5,862 nucleotides of DNA from DATMXS01 sp035561355 (lineage in GTDB: Bacteria > Acidobacteriota > Terriglobia > Bryobacterales > Bryobacteraceae), in the NCBI GenBank assembly GCA_035561355.1, contig DATMXS010000015.1, positions 1 to 5,862 of the forward strand, given 5' to 3'. Below the pieces are notes generated by a model. The model saw nothing but the letters and a program-made list of their open reading frames with translations. It was not told where the DNA came from and did no database searches. This document shows, piece after piece, positions 1 through 5,862 of the stretch (within the stretch, counting starts at the first letter, position 1; every line of letters starts with the position of its first letter). The translations under genes and the position numbers were made by a program.

Positions 1-1844
1 GTGTGCTCTTCGGCGCCGCGCCAGGGGCTGTCCTCGCCGCTTTCGATCATGATGTGATCGGCTTCGGGCACCTTCTCACGAACGATGCGTCCCAGTCGCT
101 GCATGATGGCGTCGGTGACTTCCACGCGCGTGCCGGGCTCGAGTTCAACGTCGGCGCGGACTTGGCCCTCATCCACCTCGGGTTGAAGCTCTACGCCGAT
201 TGTGGGTGCCAGAAGGAGCGCTGCCACCAGTAGGGCGATGCACGAAAAGACCACGGTCGCGCGGTGATTGATCGCCCACGCGAGCGACCGTTCATGGCGG
301 ACGGCAAGACTTTCCGGCACAGCGCCCGCGATGCGGTATAGCGCCCGCATGATGCGCGAGCGAGGCTCCGAGGGCTGCCTCAAGATGCGGGCTGCAAGTA
401 CGGGAACGATCGTGAGGGCGACCAGAAGCGAACACAGCAGCGAGAACGAGACAACATAGGCGAGTTGCTTGAAGGTTTGCCCGCTCATACCGGCCATGAA
501 CACGACCGGGACGAACACCGCGACCGTCGTAAGAGTGGAGGCGGTGACCGCCGTGGAGACCTCGCTGCTGCCCTCGACGGCTGCGCGCCGGAGGTCCGAA
601 CCCTGCTCACGATGCCGGAAGATGTTTTCGAGGACAACGATGGCGTTGTCCACCAGCATGCCAACCCCCAGGGCGAGGCCGCCGAAGGAGACCGTGTTCA
701 GGGTGAAGCCGGAGAAGTACATCAGCGCAAACGTCGCGATAACGGCAATCGGAATCGAGACACCGATCACGACGGTGCTGGCAAAGCTCCGGAGAAAAAA
801 GAGCAGGATGACGACCGCCAGCAAGGAGCCGACGATGGCAGACTCGCGCACGTTCTGAATGGACGCCCGGATGAAATCCGCACTGTCCATCGTGGTGTTC
901 ACCCTCACGTTTGGATAGTCGCGGTGGATACGCTCGATCTCACGCTTCACGCCGTCGGAGACCTCGACAGTGTTTGCGCCGGACTGCTTATTGATGAAGA
1001 GGCGGACGGCGGGGTTGCCGTCCACACTCACGATCTGGTTGATCTCCTCCGTCGAATCCTCCACCAGGGCAACGTCACGCAGGTAGATGGGGACGCCGTT
1101 TCGGGCCGCGATGACGAGACCGCGCAGTTGCTCGACATCCTGGAATTCGCCCTGTGTCCGTAGCAGGACCTGGAAACGTCCTTCACTGACCTGGCCTACC
1201 GGAAGGTTCACGTTTTCGCGCTGGATCGCCTGCACGATCTGCGAGACCGGCATATCGAGCCCGCGCAGTTTGTTGAGATCGAGATCGACGTGAATCTCGC
1301 GCCGGAGGCCGCCTCGTACGCTGAACTGCGCGACTCCGGGCACGCGCTCCAGACGGTACTGGATGTTCTTTTCGACGAACTGACGAAGCGTTCTCGGATC
1401 CATGTCCGGCGATGCGACAGAGAGGAACATGATGGGGAACTGCGAGACGTCGAATTTGTAGATGACTGGAGGGTCCATGTCTTCCGGCAGCGACCCGCGG
1501 CGGCGGTCGAGGCGGGAGCGGAGTTCGTTGGCAGCTTCATCCAGGTCGGTTCCGTACGTAAAGCTAACGCGAATGGAGGAGGAGCCCTCTGAGGATGTGG
1601 ACGTGATCTCCTCGACGCCGGGCGCGGCCGCAAATGCCTGCTCGAGCGGGCGCGTGACCAGATTTTCCATTTCTTCCGGCGCGACACCCTCATACGTCGC
1701 GGAGACGCTGAGCGTGGGATACACAATTTCCGGCATCAGGTCGACTGGAATGTTGATGAACGCGATGGCGCCAAGCAGGATTGCAATGAGGCACACCATC
1801 AGCGTCGTGACGGGACGCCGTATGGAAAAATGCGGGAGGTTCAT
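1..1844 (-). CDS. RND multidrug/solute efflux pump, AcrB/HAE-1 type inner-membrane subunit (C-terminal part missing)
   Basis: Inner-membrane subunit of a tripartite exporter that uses proton flow to push drugs, solvents or other amphiphiles out through the periplasm. I translated 614 residues; the family is usually about 1,000-1,050, so the second half lies beyond the left edge. Visible layout: TM1 at about residues 12-32, the periplasmic porter and docking region at about 33-335, then TM2-TM6 at about 336-487, a linker, and the next helix at about 529-548. The TM4 motif reads GVGMLVDNAIVVLENI (394-409). D399 matches the essential first Asp of the AcrB DD pair, and N400 replaces the second. 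The acidic-metal pattern of CusA-type pumps is not seen, so HAE-1 (drug/amphiphile) fits better than heavy-metal export; the substrate cannot be read. The ATG at 1844 is preceded by GGAG seven bases upstream and overlaps the adaptor stop codon as ATGA, which implies translational coupling. Family assignment is secure. Confidence 0.96.
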   Translation of the reverse strand, partial: MNLPHFSIRRPVTTLMVCLIAILLGAIAFINIPVDLMPEIVYPTLSVSATYEGVAPEEMENLVTRPLEQAFAAAPGVEEITSTSSEGSSSIRVSFTYGTDLDEAANELRSRLDRRRGSLPEDMDPPVIYKFDVSQFPIMFLSVASPDMDPRTLRQFVEKNIQYRLERVPGVAQFSVRGGLRREIHVDLDLNKLRGLDMPVSQIVQAIQRENVNLPVGQVSEGRFQVLLRTQGEFQDVEQLRGLVIAARNGVPIYLRDVALVEDSTEEINQIVSVDGNPAVRLFINKQSGANTVEVSDGVKREIERIHRDYPNVRVNTTMDSADFIRASIQNVRESAIVGSLLAVVILLFFLRSFASTVVIGVSIPIAVIATFALMYFSGFTLNTVSFGGLALGVGMLVDNAIVVLENIFRHREQGSDLRRAAVEGSSEVSTAVTASTLTTVAVFVPVVFMAGMSGQTFKQLAYVVSFSLLCSLLVALTIVPVLAARILRQPSEPRSRIMRALYRIAGAVPESLAVRHERSLAWAINHRATVVFSCIALLVAALLLAPTIGVELQPEVDEGQVRADVELEPGTRVEVTDAIMQRLGRIVREKVPEADHIMIESGEDSPWRGAEEH

Positions 1845-3046
1845 CGTACTACTCCAGCGGCCGCACGGGCGGGATCATTCGCGGCGGACTGAGCCTTCCC
1901 CGCCGGCGCGATCTGGTCGCCTTCACGAATCATCGCGGCGCCGCGCCCGACGATGCGCGTTCCAGGCTCGAGGTTTGCGACAACCTCGACCTGTCCGCCG
2001 GCGGTCTGGCCCGTTTCCACGGGCGTGAAGACCGGAGTGTTTTCCTGGGCCAGGAAGACGCCGGGCTGCTTGCCTCGGTAGACCAGCGCGTCGCGGGGGA
2101 TGAGCACCGCCTGCCGCGTGGAGGCGAGGTCCAGTTCGACTCGGGCAAACATCTCAGCTTTAAGCCGCTGGCCGGGATTGGGCACCTCAATCTCGATCGT
2201 CGCGCTACGTGTGGCGGGATCGAGCACGGGGCCGATACGGGCGACACGCCCGCGGAACACCTCGTCTCCGTAGGCATCCACACGGACGGAAGCCGTATCC
2301 CCCGGCCGCAACTTGCCAAGCTCCCGCTCGGGAAGCGTGGCTGCAGTAACCATGGTGCTCAGGTTCACCACCCGGACCACCGGCGTGGTGGGGCTGACGA
2401 GCGCCCCGACATCCACATAACGATTGGCGACCACGCCTGTGATCGGGGATGTGATCCTCAACTGCTCCAGCCGTATATTCAACTCGCGCAACTCTGCCTG
2501 CGCCTGCTGTTGCTGGGCTTCGGCAAGATCCATCTGCGCCCGGACCACGGCGGAAGTTGTCTGACTGGTTGCAAAATCCTGAGCGGAGATCAGGCCTTCG
2601 TCCCGCAGACTACTGGCGCGCTTCAGCTCCGCCTGCGCGTTCTGGAACTCCGCCTTGCGCTGCGCCACACCGGCGTGAGCCACCGAGAGGGCGGCAGCGG
2701 CGCGCTGGACCTGCTGCTTCAACTCGTCATCCTCGAAAACGGCGATTACAGCGCCCCTCCGGACCGTATCCCCGACGTGAACGGTGATGCTCTGGACCCG
2801 TCCGGGGACCTTCGGGGCGATGTCCACCTGCTCCTTGGGCTTGAGAGCACCCGCCAATGTGAGACTCTCCTTCAGCTCACCCCTGCTGACTTCGACCAAT
2901 TCGACACTGACGACGCGCGCAGGACTCTTCGCGGCGGCTTCACAGCTCGGAGCCGATTTCCCGGACCTCGTGTACGCCCAAGCAGCCGCGAAGAGCACGG
3001 CAACGGCTAACACTATCAGCGATATACGCGCTTTGTTTCGGAACAC
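1841..3046 (-). CDS. Periplasmic adaptor (membrane fusion protein) of the RND efflux system
   Basis: HlyD/AcrA-like adaptor that links the RND pump to an outer-membrane channel. It has 401 residues, normal for the family. Residues 8-25 form an N-terminal hydrophobic anchor. A first lipoyl half lies at about 68-105 (IAPKVPGRVQSITVHVGD), then an Ala/Gln/Glu-rich alpha-helical hairpin at about 107-195, the returning lipoyl half at about 196-216 (LRITSPITGVVANRYVDVG), a beta-barrel at about 225-310, and a membrane-proximal domain at about 311-380 (VLIPRDALVYRG). The C-terminal 20 residues are Ala-rich and probably disordered. The start is GTG, chosen because GGAGAAGGGG lies just upstream and the hydrophobic anchor follows at once. 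Cys35 does not sit in a proper lipobox, so membrane anchoring by the helix is more likely than lipidation. The stop overlaps the pump start by four bases. A gap of 157 bp separates it from the upstream phosphoesterase, so a separate promoter is possible, though I could not recognise one. Confidence 0.95.
   Translation of the reverse strand: MFRNKARISLIVLAVAVLFAAAWAYTRSGKSAPSCEAAAKSPARVVSVELVEVSRGELKESLTLAGALKPKEQVDIAPKVPGRVQSITVHVGDTVRRGAVIAVFEDDELKQQVQRAAAALSVAHAGVAQRKAEFQNAQAELKRASSLRDEGLISAQDFATSQTTSAVVRAQMDLAEAQQQQAQAELRELNIRLEQLRITSPITGVVANRYVDVGALVSPTTPVVRVVNLSTMVTAATLPERELGKLRPGDTASVRVDAYGDEVFRGRVARIGPVLDPATRSATIEIEVPNPGQRLKAEMFARVELDLASTRQAVLIPRDALVYRGKQPGVFLAQENTPVFTPVETGQTAGGQVEVVANLEPGTRIVGRGAAMIREGDQIAPAGKAQSAANDPARAAAGVVR
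1852..1855 (-). promoter_or_regulatory. Ribosome binding site of the RND pump, inside the adaptor gene
   Basis: GGAG on the minus strand, seven bases before the ATG at 1844. It lies within the last codons of the adaptor gene. Together with the ATGA overlap it supports the pump start and coupled translation. Confidence 0.75.
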
Positions 3047-3050
3047 TAAG

Positions 3051-3060
3051 CCCCTTCTCC
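3051..3060 (-). promoter_or_regulatory. Ribosome binding site deciding the adaptor GTG start
   Basis: The purine run GGAGAAGGGG on the minus strand ends four bases before the GTG at 3046. It is the reason to accept this non-ATG start. The GGAG core is ten bases away and AAGGGG is closer, so which part pairs with the 16S rRNA is uncertain. Confidence 0.65.
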
Positions 3061-3163
3061 GAGCAGTTGCACCGATCCCCGCGGCACAGCCCTTGTAGAC
3101 TTGGGCGCGAACTGAGGCCGGAAGGTTTCGGTTCTACTCTCGAAATGCGGCTGGGGCGGGTTG

Positions 3164-3194
3164 CCGGGGCGGTGCGGACGACCGGCCACCCCGG
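3164..3194 (-). terminator. Weak GC-rich hairpin downstream of the phosphoesterase (possible terminator)
   Basis: Read on the minus strand, CCGGGGTG and CACC-GCC-CCGG form an imperfect 8-bp stem with a 3-base bulge and a 12-base loop, beginning nine bases after the phosphoesterase stop. No T-run follows, so it is not a classical intrinsic terminator. In DNA this GC-rich a chance hairpin is quite possible. If functional, it would separate the phosphoesterase transcript from the efflux operon. Confidence 0.25.
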
Positions 3195-3203
3195 ACAGCC
3201 GAA

Positions 3204-4460
3204 CTACCCTGCTTCGAAGCCAAACTGATCGGCGAGTTGCTTGAGCGGATACCACTCCTCCTGCTCGACCGAGGCGATCGCGGGTGTTCCCGCCGTGTCT
3301 AAACACACTGTGCCGAACGGCCCGGCGGGCACGGGATAGACCGGCGCGGTAAGATTCGGAGCCGTGAAGTCGAGCAATTCAACAAGATTATTCGCTGCCG
3401 CGTCACGAGGCGCGAGAGGAGGCAGTCCCCAGCGCCATTCGATCATTTTCAGCACCGAAGCGTGGTCGAACGTAGTATGGGACACAAGTCCACGGCGCGC
3501 GAACGGCGAGATGACAAGCAGAGGAACTCGGAACCCGCGCAAAGCGTGCGCTCGGACGCGGTCGGGCGCGTAGCCGGGCGGAACGTGGTCAAAGAAACCG
3601 CCCCACTCGTCATAGTTGATGACGAATACGGTCCGCTCCCACGCCGGCCCAGTGGACACGGCTGTGTAAATGAGGTTCAGAAAAGCCTGGCCGTTCCGAA
3701 GGTCCGCGTGCGGGTGGTCGTCATTTGAGAGCCCTTCCAGTTCACCCAGAAAGCGAGGCTCGACAAATGACACGTGCGGCAGCGTGCCAGCGGCTGCGTC
3801 GGCGAGAAACTGCGGTAGCAGGCGGCTGATACCGACGTACTTCGACCCCCACAGGGCGACCATCGGGATATCGCTGTAGTAGTACCTGCCGCTGAGCCCG
3901 GCTTCGGCGAGCCTGTCCCAGATGGTCGGAAGCGAGGTTTGCTCGAAGGTAAACTCCACGCGGTCGGTCTGGGCGGAGTGCTGATAGAGTCGGTTCGGTA
4001 TGGTTTCCGCCATGATGGCGGAGAAGTAGCGATCGGAGGTGGCCCAGTAGGGCGCGGCGGGGCCAAGGAACGCAAAGTCCTGCGCGGTGTAGTACCCAAT
4101 CGCATACTCGTCGTTCTGTCCGGCCCGCAGCCAGCCGTCGCAAGCGCCATTGTTGTACTCCACTCGCCCTCCCTCGTAAGAGTGGTCGGGGTCCGGATGC
4201 CCGCAGCCTTGGAAGTCGGGGGCGAGCGCGTACGTCGAATGCGGGGTGCCGTCGCCATCGTAATACGTGAGACCGGCCTGTCTGCCGTCGGCGTTCGGAA
4301 GCCACCCCAGCATGTGATCGAACGATCGGTTCTCCATCATGACGACCACGACGTGGTCGAACGGAGCGTCCTTCCCTTTCCCAAAGGCGAAGGGCGCGCC
4401 GGCGGCGGCGGAAGCGACGGCGAGCGAGCGCAAGAAGTCCCTGCGGCTGGTGTGTCCCAT
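3204..4460 (-). CDS. Tat-exported phosphoesterase, phospholipase C / AcpA-like acid phosphatase family
   Basis: Predicted exported hydrolase of phosphoesters (phospholipids, phosphomonoesters or similar); the substrate cannot be set from sequence. It has 418 residues. The Tat signal is SRRDFLRSLAVASAAAGAPF (5-24). Family signatures follow in order: VVVVMMENRSFDHMLGW (37-53), where Glu43 and Asn44 correspond to metal ligands in the AcpA family; ETIPNRLYQHS (152-162), where the Thr or Ser position before PNR is the nucleophile in relatives (Thr153 here); NYDEWGGFFDHVPP (282-295), with the Asp284-Glu285 metal pair; and SHTTFDHASVLKMIEWRWGL (327-346), with His328 and His333. All the catalytic blocks I know are present, so it is probably active. 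The start at 4460 is preferred over an in-frame ATG at 4535 because AAGGAG sits seven bases upstream, the Tat motif falls at the usual distance, and the longer form would begin upstream of the likely promoter. It is transcribed divergently from the propeller-like gene. Confidence 0.93.
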   Translation of the reverse strand: MGHTSRRDFLRSLAVASAAAGAPFAFGKGKDAPFDHVVVVMMENRSFDHMLGWLPNADGRQAGLTYYDGDGTPHSTYALAPDFQGCGHPDPDHSYEGGRVEYNNGACDGWLRAGQNDEYAIGYYTAQDFAFLGPAAPYWATSDRYFSAIMAETIPNRLYQHSAQTDRVEFTFEQTSLPTIWDRLAEAGLSGRYYYSDIPMVALWGSKYVGISRLLPQFLADAAAGTLPHVSFVEPRFLGELEGLSNDDHPHADLRNGQAFLNLIYTAVSTGPAWERTVFVINYDEWGGFFDHVPPGYAPDRVRAHALRGFRVPLLVISPFARRGLVSHTTFDHASVLKMIEWRWGLPPLAPRDAAANNLVELLDFTAPNLTAPVYPVPAGPFGTVCLDTAGTPAIASVEQEEWYPLKQLADQFGFEAG

Positions 4461-4467
4461 AGCATCT

Positions 4468-4473
4468 CTCCTT
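4468..4473 (-). promoter_or_regulatory. Strong ribosome binding site of the phosphoesterase
   Basis: AAGGAG on the minus strand with seven bases to the ATG at 4460. It decides the start in favour of the 418-residue Tat precursor over the longer reading from 4535. Confidence 0.8.
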
Positions 4474-4481
4474 ATGGTTCG

Positions 4482-4510
4482 ATTATCGCGAGCAGGATCC
4501 CGGAGCACAA
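4482..4510 (-). promoter_or_regulatory. Sigma-70-like promoter for the phosphoesterase
   Basis: On the minus strand, TTGTGC (4510-4505) and GATAAT (4487-4482) are separated by exactly 17 bases. The -10 matches the consensus at five of six positions; the -35 matches in its TTG. The expected transcript start near 4475 gives a leader of about 15 bases containing the AAGGAG site. Spacing, box quality and the ribosome site agree with one another, but this is pattern matching only. Confidence 0.55.
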
Positions 4511-4532
4511 ACTGAGGGCCCGGCTGCCGCGG

Positions 4533-4538
4533 CATAAT
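4533..4538 (+). promoter_or_regulatory. Possible -10 box placing transcription start at the ATG (leaderless candidate)
   Basis: CATAAT, matching TATAAT at five of six positions, ends seven bases before the ATG at 4546. No Shine-Dalgarno sequence lies between them (TTTACAG). Transcription from this box would begin at or next to the start codon, giving a leaderless mRNA. No good -35 is visible 16-18 bases upstream, which lowers confidence. Confidence 0.4.
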
Positions 4539-4545
4539 TTTACAG

Positions 4546-5382
4546 ATGAGGACGAGAACAGGCGGCGGTCCGACGCGGCGTCAAGCGTTGTCGCTGTTGT
4601 TGAACGTGACGGCGCTGCGCTCAGCTGCGCCGGGACGCTGGCGAAGCGAGGAGATCCGGCGGTTTAAGGCGCCGGAGGCGAACCAGGCGGTGGCCGTGGA
4701 CGCTGCGCACGTTTACGCGATCGGCAACCACGTCATCGCCAAGTACGACAAGCGAACGGGAGAGCGGGTTGCCGGGTGGGAGTGCGAGACCGGCAGGCCG
4801 CTGATGCACCTCAACAGCGGCGTGGTGCGCGAGGGCGTGCTGTATTGCGCGCACTCGAACTATCCTGGCGTTCCGATGGTCAGTTCGATCGAGATGTGGG
4901 AGACGAAGACGCTGCGGCACAGCGGAAGTCACAGCTTCGGTATCTTCGGCGGGTCGGCCACATGGATCGACTTCCAGGCGGCCCACCGCTACGTCACCTT
5001 CGCCCATTATGGGAACCGCGCGGCGGAGCCGAACCGCGATCCGAAATGGACCACGCTCATCCAATTCGATGCCGAGTGGCGGCACGTGCAGGGCTGGGTC
5101 TATCCGGAGGAGGTGATTGCCAAACTCGGAGACTACTCCATTTCCGGCGGCGTGTTCGCGGGCGAAGGCAGGATCTTCTGCACGGGTCACGATAACCCTG
5201 AGATCTACGTCCTCCGGTTCCCGCAAGGCGGTTCGACTTTGGTGCTGGAGGATACGTTCGCCGTGCCGAATCAGGGACAAGGGATCGCCCGGGACGCCTC
5301 CGACCCCGGGACTCTCTATGCGATCGACAGGGCGAAGGGGGAAGTAATCGTAATGCGGGTGCGACCAGACCGGCAGGAGTGA
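4546..5382 (+). CDS. Exported uncharacterised protein with beta-propeller-like repeats
   Basis: 278 residues, function unknown. The N-terminus TRRQALSLLLNVTALRSAAP (10-29) resembles a Tat or Sec signal with a twin arginine and a short hydrophobic stretch. The mature part has about five recurring blade-like segments with a 'value, display, unit' rhythm. They lie at about 48-73 (AVDAAHVYAIGNHVIAKYD), 88-121 (GVVREGVLYCAHSN, then SSIEMWE), 134-180, 198-226 (GGVFAGEGRIFCTGHDNPEI) and 244-271 (GQGIARDASDPGTLYAIDRA). This looks like an incomplete or small PQQ/NHL/WD-type propeller. Conserved-looking clusters HLNSG, CAHSNYPGVP, SHSFGIFGGSATWID and CTGHD may line a binding face. Related sequences occur, to my recollection, as conserved hypotheticals in Acidobacteriota and Planctomycetota, with inconsistent names. 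The ATG at 4546 is the first in-frame start after an upstream stop; no ribosome site precedes it. Its stop lies inside a strong hairpin. Coding status is secure; function is not assigned. Confidence 0.85.
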   Translation: MRTRTGGGPTRRQALSLLLNVTALRSAAPGRWRSEEIRRFKAPEANQAVAVDAAHVYAIGNHVIAKYDKRTGERVAGWECETGRPLMHLNSGVVREGVLYCAHSNYPGVPMVSSIEMWETKTLRHSGSHSFGIFGGSATWIDFQAAHRYVTFAHYGNRAAEPNRDPKWTTLIQFDAEWRHVQGWVYPEEVIAKLGDYSISGGVFAGEGRIFCTGHDNPEIYVLRFPQGGSTLVLEDTFAVPNQGQGIARDASDPGTLYAIDRAKGEVIVMRVRPDRQE

Positions 5383-5414
5383 GGAGCGAACGGTAGTCCG
5401 CGCTCCTCGCTCCT
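5375..5414 (+). terminator. Long stem-loop overlapping the stop of the propeller-like gene (terminator-like or dispersed palindrome)
   Basis: The arm at 5375-5388 (AGGAGTGAGGAGCG) pairs with 5401-5414 (CGCTCCTCGCTCCT) along 14 bp with only one G-T wobble. The 12-base loop can close further through CGG/CCG around TAGT, leaving an AA bulge. The gene's TGA stop (5380-5382) lies within the left arm. No T-run follows, so rho-independent termination is unproven; it could instead stabilise the mRNA end or be a REP-like palindrome. The pairing itself is seen directly. Confidence 0.6.
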
Positions 5415-5436
5415 CGCTTCTAGCTCCTCGCTCTTG
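5402..5436 (+). repeat. Tandem heptamer repeat, five units of GCTCCTC type
   Basis: Five consecutive 7-base units: GCTCCTC, GCTCCTC, GCTTCTA, GCTCCTC, GCTCTTG. Three are exact; the other two differ at two positions each. The first units double as the right arm of the preceding hairpin, and the left arm carries inverted copies, so the whole element is built from the same heptamer in both orientations. It is non-coding and lies between two genes. Confidence 0.8.
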
Positions 5437-5476
5437 CCGCTCAATCCATGCGGCCCCAATGTCGAGTAGTATGTAC

Positions 5477-5483
5477 GGGAGGA
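5477..5483 (+). promoter_or_regulatory. Ribosome binding site of the oxidoreductase
   Basis: GGGAGGA ends seven bases before the ATG at 5491, a strong Shine-Dalgarno match that fixes the start at the Tat signal. No convincing promoter was found in the gap; a TAGTAT at 5467-5472 is too close to this site to serve. Confidence 0.8.
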
Positions 5484-5490
5484 ACCGCCC

Positions 5491-5862
5491 ATGAAACGAC
5501 GTGATTTGCTCCGCTCCGCCGCCACCTCCGCGGCAGGATTGACGATTTTGAAAAGCGGCGTACTGAGGGGGCAGAACGCTCCCAGCAACAAGCTGAACGT
5601 CGCCCTGATCGGCGTGTGGGGCCGGGGAACCGCGCACTACAACGTGCTCAGGAATGAGAACGTCGTCGCGCTGTGCGACGTCAACGATCTCCGGACGAAG
5701 GAAGCACTGGAGATTTTCCCGAAGGCCAAGACGTACTACGACTGGCGCAGGGTGCTGGACCAGAAAGATGTCGAAGCCGTCGTCATCTGCACGGCGGATC
5801 ATCATCACGCGTTCATTGCGAATTGGGCGCTGAACCGCGACATGCACGTGTTCTGCGAGAAG
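5491..5862 (+). CDS. Tat-exported Gfo/Idh/MocA-family NAD(P)-dependent oxidoreductase (N-terminal part only)
   Basis: The first 124 residues of a protein that normally runs to about 400-450. The Tat signal is MKRRDLLRSAATSAAGLTIL (1-20). A Rossmann nucleotide-binding fold follows: beta-1 and the glycine loop NVALIGVWGRG (36-46), beta-2 ending in VVALCDVND (58-66), where the acidic residue usually contacts the cofactor ribose, a YYDWRRVLDQKDVEAVVICTADHHHAFIA stretch (82-110, split here by strand and helix) and HVFCEK (119-124). The window ends at the Lys of the family's EKP motif, which is catalytic in many members. The family oxidises or otherwise modifies sugars, inositols and glycosides; the substrate depends on the missing C-terminal domain. 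Tat-exported members are common in Acidobacteriota and Planctomycetota and probably act on extracellular carbohydrates. It lies 108 bp after the propeller-like gene on the same strand, but the hairpin between them argues against simple co-transcription. Confidence 0.95.
   Translation, partial: MKRRDLLRSAATSAAGLTILKSGVLRGQNAPSNKLNVALIGVWGRGTAHYNVLRNENVVALCDVNDLRTKEALEIFPKAKTYYDWRRVLDQKDVEAVVICTADHHHAFIANWALNRDMHVFCEK

Noticed and set aside
465..1163. A 232-codon plus-strand frame opposite the RND pump
   Set aside because: The composition is Asp/Arg/Gly/His-rich with no motif. The opposite strand encodes an unmistakable RND pump throughout.
2930..2946. Possible lipoprotein signal in the adaptor (Cys35 after SAPS)
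   Set aside because: The residues before the Cys do not fit a lipobox, and the Cys lies too far past the hydrophobic segment.
2510..3010. A 166-codon plus-strand frame opposite the adaptor
   Set aside because: It is antisense to a clear membrane fusion protein with all its domains. No start signal or family resemblance was seen.
3046..3306. An 86-codon minus-strand frame ending at the adaptor start
   Set aside because: It begins inside the phosphoesterase C-terminus in another frame, is Arg/Pro-rich, and shows no ribosome site or domain. Its TAG overlapping the GTG start looks coincidental.
5402..5436. A CRISPR-like array
   Set aside because: The units are seven bases long and directly adjacent, with no spacers, so this is a simple tandem repeat.
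5434..5472. A promoter for the oxidoreductase (TTGCCG with CAATGT, or TAGTAT)
   Set aside because: The first pair has a poor -10. The second has no -35 and would start transcription inside the ribosome site. Neither is convincing.
4621..5847. A 408-codon open frame on the minus strand opposite the propeller-like and oxidoreductase genes
   Set aside because: It runs across two well-supported genes and the intergenic repeat, has no recognisable domain, and is rich in Arg/Val/His as expected of an antisense frame in GC-rich DNA.

Overview
This GC-rich window carries five protein genes and almost no spare DNA. Three are on the minus strand and two on the plus strand. No RNA gene, IS element, transposase, integrase or CRISPR array was seen. 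Three of the five products begin with twin-arginine (Tat) export signals, and one is an exported Gfo/Idh/MocA-type oxidoreductase. Together with the GC content and an HAE-1 type RND pump, this suggests a Gram-negative soil- or sediment-type bacterium. Acidobacteriota (Solibacter/Bryobacter-like) is my first guess and Planctomycetota the second. The assignment is inferred from gene style; no marker gene is present.

Minus strand, right to left. At 4460-3204 lies a Tat-exported phosphoesterase of the phospholipase C/acid phosphatase (AcpA-like) family, with a readable promoter and a strong ribosome binding site. A 157-bp gap with a weak GC-rich hairpin follows. Next is a two-gene efflux operon: a periplasmic adaptor (membrane fusion protein) at 3046-1841, then an AcrB/HAE-1 type RND inner-membrane pump from 1844 that runs off the left edge. 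Adaptor and pump overlap by an ATGA stop/start, so they are probably translationally coupled and made in fixed proportion. No outer-membrane TolC-like gene is visible.

Plus strand. At 4546-5382 lies an exported, uncharacterised protein with repeated beta-propeller-like segments. It is divergent from the phosphoesterase across an 85-bp shared promoter region. A 108-bp gap follows. It holds a 14-bp-stem hairpin that overlaps the stop codon and a heptamer tandem repeat (GCTCCTC type). At 5491 begins a Gfo/Idh/MocA-family oxidoreductase with a Tat signal, cut by the right edge within its EK(P) motif.

Working together: the pump and adaptor form the inner part of a tripartite exporter. The phosphoesterase, propeller-like protein and oxidoreductase all appear to be exported in folded form to the periplasm or beyond. 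A shared pathway among those three is possible but not shown. I found no convincing new multi-gene system. The less ordinary items are the repeat/hairpin element at 5375-5436, the compact divergent promoter with a possibly leaderless gene, and the uncharacterised propeller-like protein.
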